A stretch of 64,000 bases of DNA, from assembly GCF_000300005.1 (NCBI RefSeq), contig NC_018691.1, positions 62,001 through 126,000 of the forward strand. The letters are read 5' to 3'. A program made the translations under genes and the position numbers. Of this stretch, positions 9,746 to 18,793 are shown in pieces. The stretch is from Alloalcanivorax dieselolei B5. Its GTDB lineage: Bacteria > Pseudomonadota > Gammaproteobacteria > Pseudomonadales > Alcanivoracaceae. The notes under the pieces were generated by a model that saw nothing but the letters and a program-made list of their open reading frames with translations, searched no databases and was not told where the DNA came from. How positions within the stretch are numbered: position 1 is the first letter of the stretch; the number at the start of each line of letters is the position of its first letter.

Positions 9746-10621
9746 TCAAACGCGGCGCCGGAACGCCAACGTGTCGGGATAGGCTTCCCGCTCCAGATTA
9801 TCGTTTTGCCAGTCGGTGATTTCGCCGGGCCCGAGGACCAGGACGCCCCCCGGCGCCAGACGGGCGGCCAGACGATTGACGATCTGGCGTTTTCGCCAAC
9901 GGCGAAAATAAATCAGCATGTTCTGGCAGAAGATCAGGTCCAGGTTTTCCATCGGCGCCTGATCCAGATCCAGCACGTTCAGGTGGGCGAAGCACACCCG
10001 CTCGCGCAAGGTGGCGGTGACCTGAAGGTGCTGGGCGTCGTAGTGTTGAAAATATCGCTCACGCAATACCGGCGCCACGCGGTTCACCCGGCGCAGGGGG
10101 AACACACCCCGGCGTGCCCTGGCCAGAGTGGGCAGGCTGATATCCGTGCCGGTAATGCCGTAAAACAGCTTGTCCCGGGCGTCGGCGAAACACTCATTGA
10201 TGACCATGGCCAGCGAATAGGCTTCCTCGCCGGTGGAGCACCCCACGCTCCAGGCATTCAAGGTGCCGCCGCCGGCGTGCCGGCGGGCGAAGTCACGACT
10301 GAACGCTTTGACCAGCGCGAAGGATCCCGGATGACGAAAAAAACCGGTTTCCTGCACCGTGAGCCGGTCCACCAGAATCGACCACTCCATGGCGCGGGAC
10401 TCGCTGGCGCCGGTGACCAATTGAGCGTAGTAGGTTTGATAATCCTCCAGGCCCAGCTCACGCATGCGTGTGCTCAGGCTGGTTTCCAGGAAGGATTTCC
10501 GCTCCGTCGGCAAGGTCATGCCGGTGCGCTCTTCCAGCAGGGTCTGCCAGAGCTGGAACTGCTCCGTGTCCATGGCCGGCGCGTTGCGAAGAGCCCAGGG
10601 CGGCGTCACGGCAATGTCCAT
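9746..10621 (-). CDS. pilK: PilK, CheR-type methyltransferase
   Basis: A 291-residue CheR-family S-adenosylmethionine-dependent methyltransferase expected to methylate glutamates of PilJ. Visible signatures are the N-terminal helical domain (LLEERTGMTLP), VQETGFFRHPGSF, the SAM-binding segment WSVGCSTGEEAYSLAM, TDIS, and DLIFCQNMLIYF. Its ATG shares one base with the pilJ stop (TGATG), arguing for coupled translation. A second Met at residue 17 (10573) is possible but has no better ribosome-binding site. It works opposite ChpB in receptor adaptation. Confidence 0.9.
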   Translation of the reverse strand: MDIAVTPPWALRNAPAMDTEQFQLWQTLLEERTGMTLPTERKSFLETSLSTRMRELGLEDYQTYYAQLVTGASESRAMEWSILVDRLTVQETGFFRHPGSFALVKAFSRDFARRHAGGGTLNAWSVGCSTGEEAYSLAMVINECFADARDKLFYGITGTDISLPTLARARRGVFPLRRVNRVAPVLRERYFQHYDAQHLQVTATLRERVCFAHLNVLDLDQAPMENLDLIFCQNMLIYFRRWRKRQIVNRLAARLAPGGVLVLGPGEITDWQNDNLEREAYPDTLAFRRRV

Positions 10622-12639
10622 CAGCCCGGCAATCTGAAGCCGGCCACCGAGTTACGCATGTCCTGCGCCATTTCCGCCAGATCGCCAATGGAACGGGCGG
10701 TGGCGGTGGTCCCGGCGGAGGTTTGCGAGGTGATTTCCTGGATCACGTTCATGGTGTTGGAAATGTGCCCCGCGGACGCGGCCTGCTGGCGAGCGGCGTT
10801 GGAAATATTCTGGATCAGATCCGCCAGGTTCTTGGATACCGTTTCAATCTCTTCCAGCGCCACCCCGGCGTCCTGGGCGAGACGGGCGCCTTTCACTACT
10901 TCGGCGGTGGTGGCTTCCATGGAAATCACCGCTTCGTTGGTGTCGGTCTGAATCGTCTTCACCAGCGTCTCGATTTGCTTGGTGGCGGCGGCGGAGCGTT
11001 CCGCCAGGCGCTGCACTTCGTCGGCGACCACGGCGAAGCCGCGACCGGCCTCCCCGGCCATGGAGGCCTGGATGGCGGCGTTCAAGGCCAGAATATTGGT
11101 CTGGTCGGCGATGTCGTTGATCAGCGAAACGATGTCACCAATTTCCTGGGAGGACTCACCCAGGCGCTTGATCCGTTTGGAGGTTTCCTGAATCTGCTCA
11201 CGAATGGTGTCCATGCCATGAATGGTGGCCTGTACCACCTCGGCGCCCTTGTTGGCGATGGCCACCGCTCGTTCCGCCACCGCCGCGGACTCGGCGGCGT
11301 TGGCGGACACCTGATCAATGGACACCGCCATCTCGTTCACCGCCGCCGAAGCGCCGGCGATTTCCTGCGCCTGATGTTCGGAAGCCTCCGCCAGATGCAT
11401 GGCGGTGGACTGGGTCTCCTGGGCGGCGCTGGCCACCTGCACGGCGGATTGGTTGATGGTCTGTACCAAGCTGCGTAACTGGTCGATGGAATAGTTGATG
11501 GAGTCGGCGATGGCGCCGGTGAAATCCTCGGTCACCGTCGCTTCCACGGTCAGGTCGCCGTCGGCCAGATCCCCCAACTCGTCGAGCAGGCGCAGAATCG
11601 CCGCCTGGTTACGCTGATTCTCGCTTTCCAGTTCGCCACGCTGTTTGCTGGCGCTGCGATTGCCCTGCAGCATGATCAGGAAAAACAGTAACACCGAGAC
11701 CGCCGCGCACAGGATGCCCAGCCATATGGAGGGGAACAGGCCGCTGTTGGCGTTCTCGAACTGGTTGTCCAGATTGGACGCTTCCTGCAGCAGGTCCTGG
11801 GAGCGCAGGAACAGACTGTCGGCGGCGGCGCGGATCTGTATCAGATCCGGCGCGGTTTCCAGCACCTTGTCCACGGAAGGATTGATGAACTGATTAAAAA
11901 CGTCGGAGATATCCGTCAACCGCGCGCGGGCATCGCGGTCGCTGACTCTCTGGATGCCGAGACGGCTGTTGCCGCGCAGCATGCCGTTGACGACATTGCC
12001 GAATCGTACCGCGTCGGTGCCGAACGTTTCCGCCGCCGCCACCGCGCTGTCACGGCCTTCCAGAATCTTCGCCAAGGATCGCATCAGGCGTTCGGTGAGC
12101 AATGACTGACGTTGCGCCAGTGCCACCTGATCCGCGGAGGCGCCATTGGCGATCAGGAGGCGCACCACCTCGTCATACTTGTTTTGAAGTTCCGGAATGG
12201 TCTGTGCCAGGGTGGCGGACACCTGGTGCAGGTCCAGCACCGTGGCGCGCCCCTGAAGGACCGTGTTCACCTGCCGTAGCGCTTCGTCCCACAAATTCTG
12301 CAGACGCTGCATCACCCGCGGATCCGATACCCGTTCGTCCCTGACCTGATTCCAGGCGCGCAGAAAGCCTTGGCGACCCTGTTCAAGCAACGCGAAGGCC
12401 TCGGCGTTACCGGACACCGCCTCCAAGGCGTTTTTCGGCAGCTGCTGGGAATACACACGCATGTCCGACGCCTGGGTAATATTGTCCCGGGCGTGGTTGG
12501 CGCCGATGGCGGACAGAACGAAATTCATCAAGGCGAGAACAATAAAGGCGAGCAACCCGACATACAGAGCAACGCCCAGCGGATTGTTACCGGCTCCCCC
12601 CCGCATCTTGCTTAACACAAGCCCCGGTTTGAACTTCAT
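10621..12639 (-). CDS. pilJ: PilJ, methyl-accepting chemoreceptor of type IV pili
   Basis: A 672-residue transmembrane receptor. TM1 spans about residues 21-46 and TM2 about 303-325 ([20 protein letters not shown]), with a helical periplasmic PilJ-type sensor between. A HAMP-like segment and a long cytoplasmic signalling coiled coil follow, with the hairpin tip around [20 protein letters not shown]. It is expected to cluster at the poles and pass signals through PilI/ChpC to ChpA. The ribosome-binding site AGGAG precedes the ATG at 12639. The 118 bases between pilI and pilJ hold no gene that I can see. Confidence 0.94.
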   Translation of the reverse strand: MKFKPGLVLSKMRGGAGNNPLGVALYVGLLAFIVLALMNFVLSAIGANHARDNITQASDMRVYSQQLPKNALEAVSGNAEAFALLEQGRQGFLRAWNQVRDERVSDPRVMQRLQNLWDEALRQVNTVLQGRATVLDLHQVSATLAQTIPELQNKYDEVVRLLIANGASADQVALAQRQSLLTERLMRSLAKILEGRDSAVAAAETFGTDAVRFGNVVNGMLRGNSRLGIQRVSDRDARARLTDISDVFNQFINPSVDKVLETAPDLIQIRAAADSLFLRSQDLLQEASNLDNQFENANSGLFPSIWLGILCAAVSVLLFFLIMLQGNRSASKQRGELESENQRNQAAILRLLDELGDLADGDLTVEATVTEDFTGAIADSINYSIDQLRSLVQTINQSAVQVASAAQETQSTAMHLAEASEHQAQEIAGASAAVNEMAVSIDQVSANAAESAAVAERAVAIANKGAEVVQATIHGMDTIREQIQETSKRIKRLGESSQEIGDIVSLINDIADQTNILALNAAIQASMAGEAGRGFAVVADEVQRLAERSAAATKQIETLVKTIQTDTNEAVISMEATTAEVVKGARLAQDAGVALEEIETVSKNLADLIQNISNAARQQAASAGHISNTMNVIQEITSQTSAGTTATARSIGDLAEMAQDMRNSVAGFRLPG

Positions 12640-12757
12640 AGCTTGGCTCCTGGCCTGACTCTGCTCTTATGATTTTCGGAACCGCCATGGTTTAATGGAC
12701 GTGTGTCGATATTCCCCCCTGGCACGACGCCCTCCCCCCGCGGTCACTCTCCGTTGC

Positions 12758-13306
12758 TCATTCCCCGCTGGCCGCTCGCATAAAGCGCGGATCCCGTGCC
12801 AGCCGGGCAAGGCTGAACACGGACCAGTATTCCCCGTCCCGGCGGTAACCCCCATCCAGATAGGCGGCCATCGGGCTTTCTTCCGGGCGCGGCGGTGCCG
12901 TCACCCGGTTTTCCACCGGAAAATGTTGCATCCCCAGAACGTCATCAACCATCACGCCGGTGTAGAGTTCGTCCCGGTCCAGCACCAGCAACCGGCGCCG
13001 GCCGTCGGCCACTTCCGAGGCGCGTTCGAGAAACCGGTTCAAATCGGTCACGGTCATCAAACGCCCACGAACGTTGGCCACGCCGCGAACCCAATCCTGA
13101 GCACCGGGCACCCGGGCACAGGCCGGCGGCGATAGAATCTCCGCCACTTCCGTCAACGGTGCCACCAGACGGTGACCGTTGAGGGAAAACCCCACGCCAC
13201 TCCAATAAGGCGTGACGTCCTGCTCCTCCGGCAGGTTGGCGGCATTGTCGCGGCAACGGATGAAGTAATCCGCCAGTTTCAAATAGGCTGTGGACGCGGC
13301 GCTCAT
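12758..13306 (-). CDS. pilI: PilI, CheW-like coupling protein
   Basis: A 182-residue CheW-like protein (GVGFSLNGHRLVAPLTEVAEIL, VRGVANVRGRLMTVTDL) that couples PilJ to ChpA. I chose the ATG at 13306 (MSAAST) rather than 13324 because GGGGGT lies seven bases upstream of it and the longer version nearly abuts the pilH stop. It is 14 bases downstream of pilH in the same operon. Order and length match the pilGHIJK arrangement of Pseudomonas. Confidence 0.92.
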   Translation of the reverse strand: MSAASTAYLKLADYFIRCRDNAANLPEEQDVTPYWSGVGFSLNGHRLVAPLTEVAEILSPPACARVPGAQDWVRGVANVRGRLMTVTDLNRFLERASEVADGRRRLLVLDRDELYTGVMVDDVLGMQHFPVENRVTAPPRPEESPMAAYLDGGYRRDGEYWSVFSLARLARDPRFMRAASGE

Positions 13307-13320
13307 CGGCGACCCCCTCG

Positions 13321-13689
13321 TCACGCTCCGGTGAGCTGACGCTCGACCGTTTTGAGTAAAACCTCTTCATCCACCGGCTTGGTCAGATAATCCCGGGCGC
13401 CCTGGCGTTTGCCCCAAACCCGGTCGGTTTCCTGATCCTTGGTGGTGACGATAACAATCGGGATGTGTCGGGTGTCCGCGCCTTTGGTTAACTGCCGGGT
13501 GGCTTGAAAACCATTGAGGCCGGGCATCACCACGTCCATCAGTACCAGGTCCGGTTGTTCGGAACGGGTAGTCGCCACACCGTCGGCCCCATTGCTGGCT
13601 TCCAGCACCTGGTGGCCGTGTTTCTCCAGAATCTCCCGCAGCTTGTACGTCTCCGTGGGAGAGTCATCGACAATAAGAATCCGTGCCAT
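13321..13689 (-). CDS. pilH: PilH, CheY-like response regulator
   Basis: A 122-residue stand-alone receiver: acidic pocket IVDDS, phospho-acceptor D52 in LVLMDVVMPG and conserved K104 in YLTKPV. In Pseudomonas, PilH opposes PilG and is linked to pilus retraction, acting as second output or phosphate sink for ChpA. A ribosome-binding site (AGAGGA) precedes the ATG. It is 46 bases downstream of pilG. The WGKRQGARDYL segment is characteristic of PilH. Confidence 0.94.
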   Translation of the reverse strand: MARILIVDDSPTETYKLREILEKHGHQVLEASNGADGVATTRSEQPDLVLMDVVMPGLNGFQATRQLTKGADTRHIPIVIVTTKDQETDRVWGKRQGARDYLTKPVDEEVLLKTVERQLTGA

Positions 13690-13735
13690 CTTTTCCTCTA
13701 TGGTTGAGCAGGGTGACTCCGGTCAGGCGCCCGTT

Positions 13736-14119
13736 TCAGGCGCTGATATGCTGACGGATGGCGCCCAGTAGCTCGTCCTTGGAAAAAGGCTTGGTGAGGT
13801 ATTCATCGGATCCCACGATGCGGCCCTTGGCCTTATCGAACAAGCCGTCCTTCGAGGAGAGCATGATCACCGGCGTCTGCTTGAACGCGCTGTTGTTCTT
13901 GATCAAGGCGCACGTCTGATAGCCATCCAGCCGGGGCATCATGATGTCCACGAAAATGATTCGCGGCTTGCTGTCGGCAATCTTGGCAAGCGCATCGAAC
14001 CCGTCGGTGGCGGTAATCACCTCACAACCCGCTTTCTTCAACAAGGTCTCGGCGGTACGACGAATGGTTTTCGAGTCGTCGATCACCATGACCTTGAGGT
14101 CTTGAAAATTGTCAGTCAT
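13736..14119 (-). CDS. pilG: PilG, CheY-like response regulator
   Basis: A 127-residue single-domain receiver that begins the pil-chp operon. VMVIDDSKTIRRTAETLLKK, IIFVDIMMPRLDGYQTCALI and SSKDGLFDKAKGRIVGSDEY are near-identical to PilG of Pseudomonas as I remember it. PilG promotes pilus extension and raises cAMP there. I prefer the ATG at 14119 (MTDNFQ) with AAAGG upstream over the one at 14146. The 232 bases to the divergent gshB must hold the promoters of both units, but I could not assign -35/-10 boxes with confidence. Confidence 0.95.
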   Translation of the reverse strand: MTDNFQDLKVMVIDDSKTIRRTAETLLKKAGCEVITATDGFDALAKIADSKPRIIFVDIMMPRLDGYQTCALIKNNSAFKQTPVIMLSSKDGLFDKAKGRIVGSDEYLTKPFSKDELLGAIRQHISA

Positions 14120-14351
14120 TGAGAACTGCCTTTCACCGTGATTCAAATACAGGCCGCGACACCTTGTAATGAGGAATCTTTTTATAGTGTCGCGATAGGC
14201 AGGGCTTCGGGGTCTTTCAGCCCACGCCGAGGTTTTAACACAGTTTCTACAATCAATCTATAAGACCCTGTGGGACTTGAGAAAAGCATCCCGTAGCGAG
14301 CATTCCCGCGCACTGCTAACATGCGGTGTCGTCCTCTTGCCTGGAGCCACC

Positions 14352-15305
14352 ATGAGCCTTGATATCGGTGTGGTGATGGATCCCATCGCCCACATAAAAC
14401 CCTGGAAAGACACCACCTTATCCCTGCTCCTGGAAGCTCAGCGGCGTGGCTGGCGGCTGCACTACATGGAACCGGGGGATCTGTACGTCCGTGATGGCCG
14501 GCCCCTGGCCACCACCCAACCGCTGCGGGTGGAAGACAACAATGATCGCTGGTTCGAACTCGGCGAAGCCACACAGACCTCGCTGCCGGATCTGGACATG
14601 ATCCTGATGCGCCAGGATCCGCCGTTCAACGCCGAGTACGTTTACGCCACCTATATTCTGGAAAAAGCGGAGCGCGAGGGCGCCCTGGTGGTGAATCGTC
14701 CCGGCAGTGTCCGTGACAGCAACGAAAAGCTGTTCGCCACCGATTTTCCGCAATGCTGTGTGCCGACCCTGGTTTCCGGCCGCGCTGATCAGTTGCGGGC
14801 TTTTGTAGCGGAGTTCAATGACATCGTCATGAAGCCGCTGGATGCCATGGGCGGCGCCAATATCTTCCGGGTATCCAAGGACAGCCCCAACACCAGTGTG
14901 ATCATCGAGGTGCTGACCGATCACGGCCGCACGCCGATCATGGCGCAACAATTCATTCCCGAGATCACCAGTGGCGACAAACGCATCCTGATGATCAACG
15001 GGGAACCGGTGCCTTACGCCCTGGCGCGCATTCCCAAGGAAGGCGAGTTCCGTGGCAACCTGGCAGCCGGTGGCACCGGCCAGGGGCGGGAACTGAGCGA
15101 CCGCGATCGCTGGATCTGCGGGCAGGTGGGGCCGGTGCTGCGCGAGCGGGGGCTGTATTTTGTCGGCCTGGATGTGATTGGCGACTATCTCACCGAGATC
15201 AACGTCACCAGCCCGACCTGCGCGCGTGAGCTGGACGCCATTTACGGCATCAATATCGCCGGTCAGCTTTTCGACGCTTTGCTGGAAATGCGTAACCGGT
15301 CCTAG
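14352..15305 (+). CDS. gshB: Glutathione synthetase
   Basis: The 317-residue ATP-grasp enzyme joins gamma-glutamylcysteine and glycine to make glutathione in the cytoplasm. It starts MSLDIGVVMDPIAHIKPWKDTT, the typical GshB N-terminus with the IKPWKDT substrate loop. MRQDPPFNAEYVYATYILE, VMKPLDAMGGANIF and the C-terminal NVTSPTCARELD are family hallmarks. The start at 14352 has TGGAG upstream and matches the usual length. It is transcribed away from pilG and begins a plus-strand run including tonB, yqgE and ruvX. Glutathione made here would serve the hydroquinone reductase encoded at 28468. Confidence 0.96.
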   Translation: MSLDIGVVMDPIAHIKPWKDTTLSLLLEAQRRGWRLHYMEPGDLYVRDGRPLATTQPLRVEDNNDRWFELGEATQTSLPDLDMILMRQDPPFNAEYVYATYILEKAEREGALVVNRPGSVRDSNEKLFATDFPQCCVPTLVSGRADQLRAFVAEFNDIVMKPLDAMGGANIFRVSKDSPNTSVIIEVLTDHGRTPIMAQQFIPEITSGDKRILMINGEPVPYALARIPKEGEFRGNLAAGGTGQGRELSDRDRWICGQVGPVLRERGLYFVGLDVIGDYLTEINVTSPTCARELDAIYGINIAGQLFDALLEMRNRS

Positions 15306-15374
15306 CGAAAAAGTAAAACCGACGGGACAATAGCCGCCATAACAAGGGCCGGTCCACCGGCCCGACCGGATTGT

Positions 15375-15409
15375 CGATAACACTCTTTCCGATAACACTT
15401 TTCGATAAC
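15375..15409 (+). repeat. Triple CGATAAC repeat before tonB
   Basis: CGATAAC occurs three times in 35 bases (at 15375, 15390 and 15403), the first two extending to CGATAACACT. The third copy contains an in-frame TAA at 15406 that fixes the tonB start at or after 15415. No clear Shine-Dalgarno sequence lies between the repeats and the ATG. The repeats could be a regulator site or an mRNA leader feature; function unknown. Confidence 0.5.
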
Positions 15410-15414
15410 TGCCC

Positions 15415-16281
15415 ATGGCCTCTGCTCAGGTTACCGCCGCCGATCGCCTCGGCTTCACACTCTTCATGGCGCTGGCCGTGCATGGCCTGGTGCTGTTCGG
15501 TGTCGGCTTCGCGCCGGAGCAGCCCCGCGCCACGCCGCGGACACTGGATGTGACACTGGCGACTCACAGTAGCGACCAGGCGCCGGACGAGGCGGACTTC
15601 ATCGCCCAGGCCAACCAGGAAGGGGCCGGCGACGAGGAAGAAAAACAGGAGCTGACCACCACCGAGCAGGCGCCGTTCACCGATGCCCAGCCGCGCCCGG
15701 TGCAATTGGAGCCGGACAGTGCGCCGCCACCCCGTCCGGTGTCGCGCCAGAAAGTGATCGTGACGCATTCCTTCTCCCCACGCGCCGAACCACGGCAGCA
15801 AGAGCAGAAACAGGAGCCCAGCGAACCGCAGCGCCATGATGACAGCCTGGATCAGCTCAGCCGTGAGATCGCCAGCTTGCAGGCGCGTCTGGACCAACAG
15901 AAACAGGCCTATGCCAAACGGCCGCGGGTGCGCCGGCTCACCTCGGTTTCCACCAAGGCCCATTACGAAGCGCTTTATATCGATGCCTTCCGCCGCAAAG
16001 TGGAAATCACCGGCACCCGCCATTTCCCGGCCCGGGCACTGACCAGCAACACCTTTGGTGGCGTGCGGCTGATGGTGGCTTTGGGCAAGAGCGGTGAAAT
16101 TCGCGACATTCGGGTGTTGCAGTCTTCCGGTCATGCCTTCCTGGATGAGGCGGCGGTGCAGAGTGTGCGCCTGTCGGCGCCGTTTGAACCCTTTTCCACG
16201 GAGATGCGCGAACATATGGACGTGCTGGAGATCATCCGTACCTGGCAGTTCGACGCCAACCGGCAGGTCTCCTCACGCTGA
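15415..16281 (+). CDS. TonB-family energy transducer (TonB3-like)
   Basis: A 288-residue inner-membrane protein: N-terminal TM helix at about residues 12-32 (LGFTLFMALAVHGLVLFGVG), an acidic and Gln/Pro-rich periplasmic linker, a coiled segment LDQLSREIASLQARLDQQKQ, and a C-terminal TonB domain (VRLMVALGKSGEIRDIRVLQSSGHAFLD). By position between gshB and yqgE it matches TonB3 of P. aeruginosa, reported to be needed for twitching motility rather than iron uptake. An in-frame stop at 15406 excludes a longer form. No ExbB/ExbD genes are nearby, so it would depend on one encoded elsewhere. Confidence 0.88.
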   Translation: MASAQVTAADRLGFTLFMALAVHGLVLFGVGFAPEQPRATPRTLDVTLATHSSDQAPDEADFIAQANQEGAGDEEEKQELTTTEQAPFTDAQPRPVQLEPDSAPPPRPVSRQKVIVTHSFSPRAEPRQQEQKQEPSEPQRHDDSLDQLSREIASLQARLDQQKQAYAKRPRVRRLTSVSTKAHYEALYIDAFRRKVEITGTRHFPARALTSNTFGGVRLMVALGKSGEIRDIRVLQSSGHAFLDEAAVQSVRLSAPFEPFSTEMREHMDVLEIIRTWQFDANRQVSSR

Positions 16282-16351
16282 TCCGGCGCGCCCTCTACCC
16301 CAGTACCCCTCTACTCTTGCCCTGGTCCCGCGCTCCCCGGATACTGGGCCC

Positions 16352-16915
16352 ATGACGCACAACAGCCTGAAACACCAGTTCCTGATCGCCATGCCGCAGC
16401 TGGATGATCCCAACTTCGACCGCACCGTGACCTATGTGGTGGAGCACAATCCGGAAGGGGCCATGGGGCTGACCCTGAACCGTCCGGCCGGCTTGAGCCT
16501 GCACGATATTCTGGCGGATATGGAGATCGAGGTGGAGGTGCCGCCCTCCAGCCGCCATCAGGTGGTGGCCGGCGGCCCGATCCAGCAGGAAGCCGGGTTC
16601 GTGTTGCACCGGGATGTGGAGCGCCACTGGCAGTCCACCCTGATGCTGGCGGATGGGCTGTGCATGACCACCTCACGGGACATTCTCGAGGCCATCGCCG
16701 TGGGCGAGGGACCGGAATCCACCCTGGTGTGCCTGGGGTATGCCGGTTGGAGCGAAGGCCAGTTGGAGCAGGAACTGGCGGATAATGTCTGGCTGAGCAC
16801 CCCCAGCGCCCCGGAGTTGGTGTTCGAGATCCCGTTTGAACAGCGCTGGCATGCCGCGGCCGCCCGCATGGGCGTGGATATGAGCCTGATCACCACTCAG
16901 GTGGGCCACGGTTGA
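16352..16915 (+). CDS. YqgE/AlgH family protein
   Basis: A 187-residue DUF179 protein with the family signatures LKHQFLIAMPQLDDPNFDRTV, GAMGLTLNRP, GGPIQQEAGFVLH and CLGYAGWSEGQLE. Its molecular function is not settled; the family is called AlgH in Pseudomonas. The ATG at 16352 is poorly supported by a ribosome-binding site but starts exactly where family members do. It overlaps ruvX by four bases, a pairing conserved in many proteobacteria. Confidence 0.9.
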   Translation: MTHNSLKHQFLIAMPQLDDPNFDRTVTYVVEHNPEGAMGLTLNRPAGLSLHDILADMEIEVEVPPSSRHQVVAGGPIQQEAGFVLHRDVERHWQSTLMLADGLCMTTSRDILEAIAVGEGPESTLVCLGYAGWSEGQLEQELADNVWLSTPSAPELVFEIPFEQRWHAAAARMGVDMSLITTQVGHG

Positions 16916-17319
16916 TTCTGCTCGCCTTTGATTACGGAACCCGCAAAATCGGTGTCGCCAGCGGCAATACCCTGATCGGCACCGCCTCGCCGTTACCGCC
17001 CCTGTCCTGCAAGAACGAACAGCCCGACTGGCAACAGATGGCCGTGTTACTGGATGAGTGGCGCCCGGAACTGGTGGTGGTGGGGCTGCCCTTGAACATG
17101 GATGGCAGTGAAAGCCATTCCAGTGAGCGCGCGCGCAAATTCGCCCGGCGCATCCTGGGGCGCTTCGGACTGAAGGTTTATATGGTGGATGAGCGTCTTT
17201 CCACCCGGGAAGCGCGCGAGCGCACCGCCACCAGGGGGCCGGATCCGAAGGTGGATTCCATGGCCGCGGTGGTGATCGCGGAGGGGTATCTGAATGGCAC
17301 CGAGCCGGTGGCGCCTTGA
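16912..17319 (+). CDS. ruvX: RuvX/YqgF, putative Holliday junction resolvase
   Basis: A 135-residue RNase H-fold protein (LLAFDYGTRKIGVA with D7, VVVGLPLNMDGSES, VYMVDERLSTREA, DPKVDSMAAVVI). The family is linked to 16S rRNA 5' end processing and suggested Holliday junction cleavage. The only sensible start is a TTG at 16912 that overlaps the yqgE stop (TTGA), so translation is probably coupled. The usual next gene, pyrR, lies 2.3 kb away because fic and a small secreted protein gene intervene. Confidence 0.92.
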   Translation: MILLAFDYGTRKIGVASGNTLIGTASPLPPLSCKNEQPDWQQMAVLLDEWRPELVVVGLPLNMDGSESHSSERARKFARRILGRFGLKVYMVDERLSTREARERTATRGPDPKVDSMAAVVIAEGYLNGTEPVAP

Positions 17320-17336
17320 GCACCGGTGGCTTCATC

Positions 17337-17391
17337 TTGACATCCCCGACTCAGACGCCTATTTATAACTCAATTTACTGAAAATTGAGTT
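17337..17391 (+). promoter_or_regulatory. fic promoter with perfect dyad at the start site
   Basis: TTGACA at 17337-17342 is followed after exactly 17 bases by TATTTA at 17360-17365, a near-consensus sigma-70 promoter. Immediately after it is a perfect 10-base inverted repeat, AACTCAATTT at 17367-17376 and AAATTGAGTT at 17382-17391, spaced by five bases, ending three bases before the fic ATG. A protein bound there would block both initiation and ribosome access. The candidate ligand is the winged-helix-like C-terminus of Fic itself (inference). Confidence 0.7.
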
Positions 17392-17394
17392 GAA

Positions 17395-18765
17395 ATGGCT
17401 AAAATTCAGCAACCACCTGATTTCAGTAAGGTTTTTAAAGAGAAAACAAGTGCCGTGGTTGCCGCCATGTCCCATTATGGAGCAGTGGACGCAAAAGGGC
17501 GCTACATGCACTGGCATGATCTGCGGCGCCGTTTGCCGGCCGCCGAGGATAAGGAGGCCGCCTGGGCTGCGATTAAACTGGCCCGGTCCGGATTGCTCAA
17601 ATCTTTGCCACTGAAAGCCGAGGACGGCCGTTCTTTCCAGTTCTGCACCATTGACGCCGCCGAAAGTGTGCTGCATCGCATTGATCGTCTGTGCGCTCCG
17701 GCCTTGAAGGAGGGTGGGCTGGAACTCTCCAACCAAAGTGAACGGGAGCAGTATCTGGTCGAGACCCTGATGATGGATGAGGCGATCTCCAGTGCGCAGT
17801 TGGAGGGGGCCGCCACCACTCGTCAGATTGCCCGGGACATGCTCATCCGCGAGCGCCGCCCCCGTAACGAAGACGAGAGGATGATCTTCAATAACTATCT
17901 GTTGATGAAGGAGGCAAAGAGGGCCAGTGAAGAACTGCTGTCTCTGGAACTGATTTTCCGTTTCCACGAGCTGGCCACCTCGGGGACTCTCCAGGATGGA
18001 GTAGTGCCTGGAGAGCCGCGTCAGACCGATGACATCGTGGTGGTTGACCGGGATGGCGATGTCGTCCACAGGCCGCCGACCGCCGAGGCTCTGCTGGGGC
18101 GTTTGAAAGCCTTGTGCCGTTTCGCCAATGCAACCCACGATGGCCGGGATGGGAGAGCTTTTATCCATCCCGCGGTAAAAGCGGTGATTCTGCATTTCAT
18201 GGTGGGGTATGAGCACCCGTTCGCGGACGGCAATGGCCGGACCGCACGGGCGGTGTTTTACTGGTACATGTTGAAAGCCGGGTACTGGCCATTTGAGTAC
18301 ATATCAATCAGCAGTCTGTTGAAAGAGGCTCCGATTCAATATGGCGAGGCCTACCTGTTCTCGGAAACCGACGGCCTGGATCTGACCTATTTCATTGTTT
18401 ACCAGTTGGCGGTGATTCAGCGCGCCATTGATACCTTTCTGGAGTATGTGGAAACGAAGCGGCGGGAGTATCTGGAGCTGATCGCCTGGTTAACGGAAAT
18501 CGGTATCGGTGATCGGTTGAATTACCGTCAGGGGCAGCTTTTGCGCCAGGCGCTGAAAAATCCGGGAACCAGCTTCACCGCCAAGGAAGTGAAGAATTTG
18601 TTCGACGTGTCCGAGAATACGGCGCGCTCGGATCTGCAACGGTTGGAGAAGATGCAGATTCTGGCACCTTACAAGGTGGGGAAAACCATGGAGTTTCTGG
18701 CGCGGGCTGACGCGGCGGAGCGCCTCAAGGCGGAGCTGGGAAGAAGCCGCCGGCGACGCTCATAA
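17395..18765 (+). CDS. Fic family AMP-transferase (class II, self-inhibited)
   Basis: A 456-residue Fic protein. The active-site loop HPFADGNGRTAR at residues 274-285 contains every catalytic residue of the HxFx(D/E)GNGRxxR motif, so AMP (or another nucleotide) transfer to a hydroxyl side chain is expected. SAQLEG at 133-138 matches the inhibitory (S/T)xxxE(G/N) helix on the N-terminal side (class II), meaning the enzyme carries its own brake. The C-terminus (TAKEVKNLFDVSENTARSDLQRLEKM) reads as a winged helix. It interrupts the otherwise conserved ruvX-pyrR order and its first 100 bases are more AT-rich than the neighbours, suggesting insertion. The target protein is unknown. Confidence 0.92.
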   Translation: MAKIQQPPDFSKVFKEKTSAVVAAMSHYGAVDAKGRYMHWHDLRRRLPAAEDKEAAWAAIKLARSGLLKSLPLKAEDGRSFQFCTIDAAESVLHRIDRLCAPALKEGGLELSNQSEREQYLVETLMMDEAISSAQLEGAATTRQIARDMLIRERRPRNEDERMIFNNYLLMKEAKRASEELLSLELIFRFHELATSGTLQDGVVPGEPRQTDDIVVVDRDGDVVHRPPTAEALLGRLKALCRFANATHDGRDGRAFIHPAVKAVILHFMVGYEHPFADGNGRTARAVFYWYMLKAGYWPFEYISISSLLKEAPIQYGEAYLFSETDGLDLTYFIVYQLAVIQRAIDTFLEYVETKRREYLELIAWLTEIGIGDRLNYRQGQLLRQALKNPGTSFTAKEVKNLFDVSENTARSDLQRLEKMQILAPYKVGKTMEFLARADAAERLKAELGRSRRRRS

Positions 18766-18793
18766 GAGCGCCGCTAACGGTCTTCGTGGGGCC

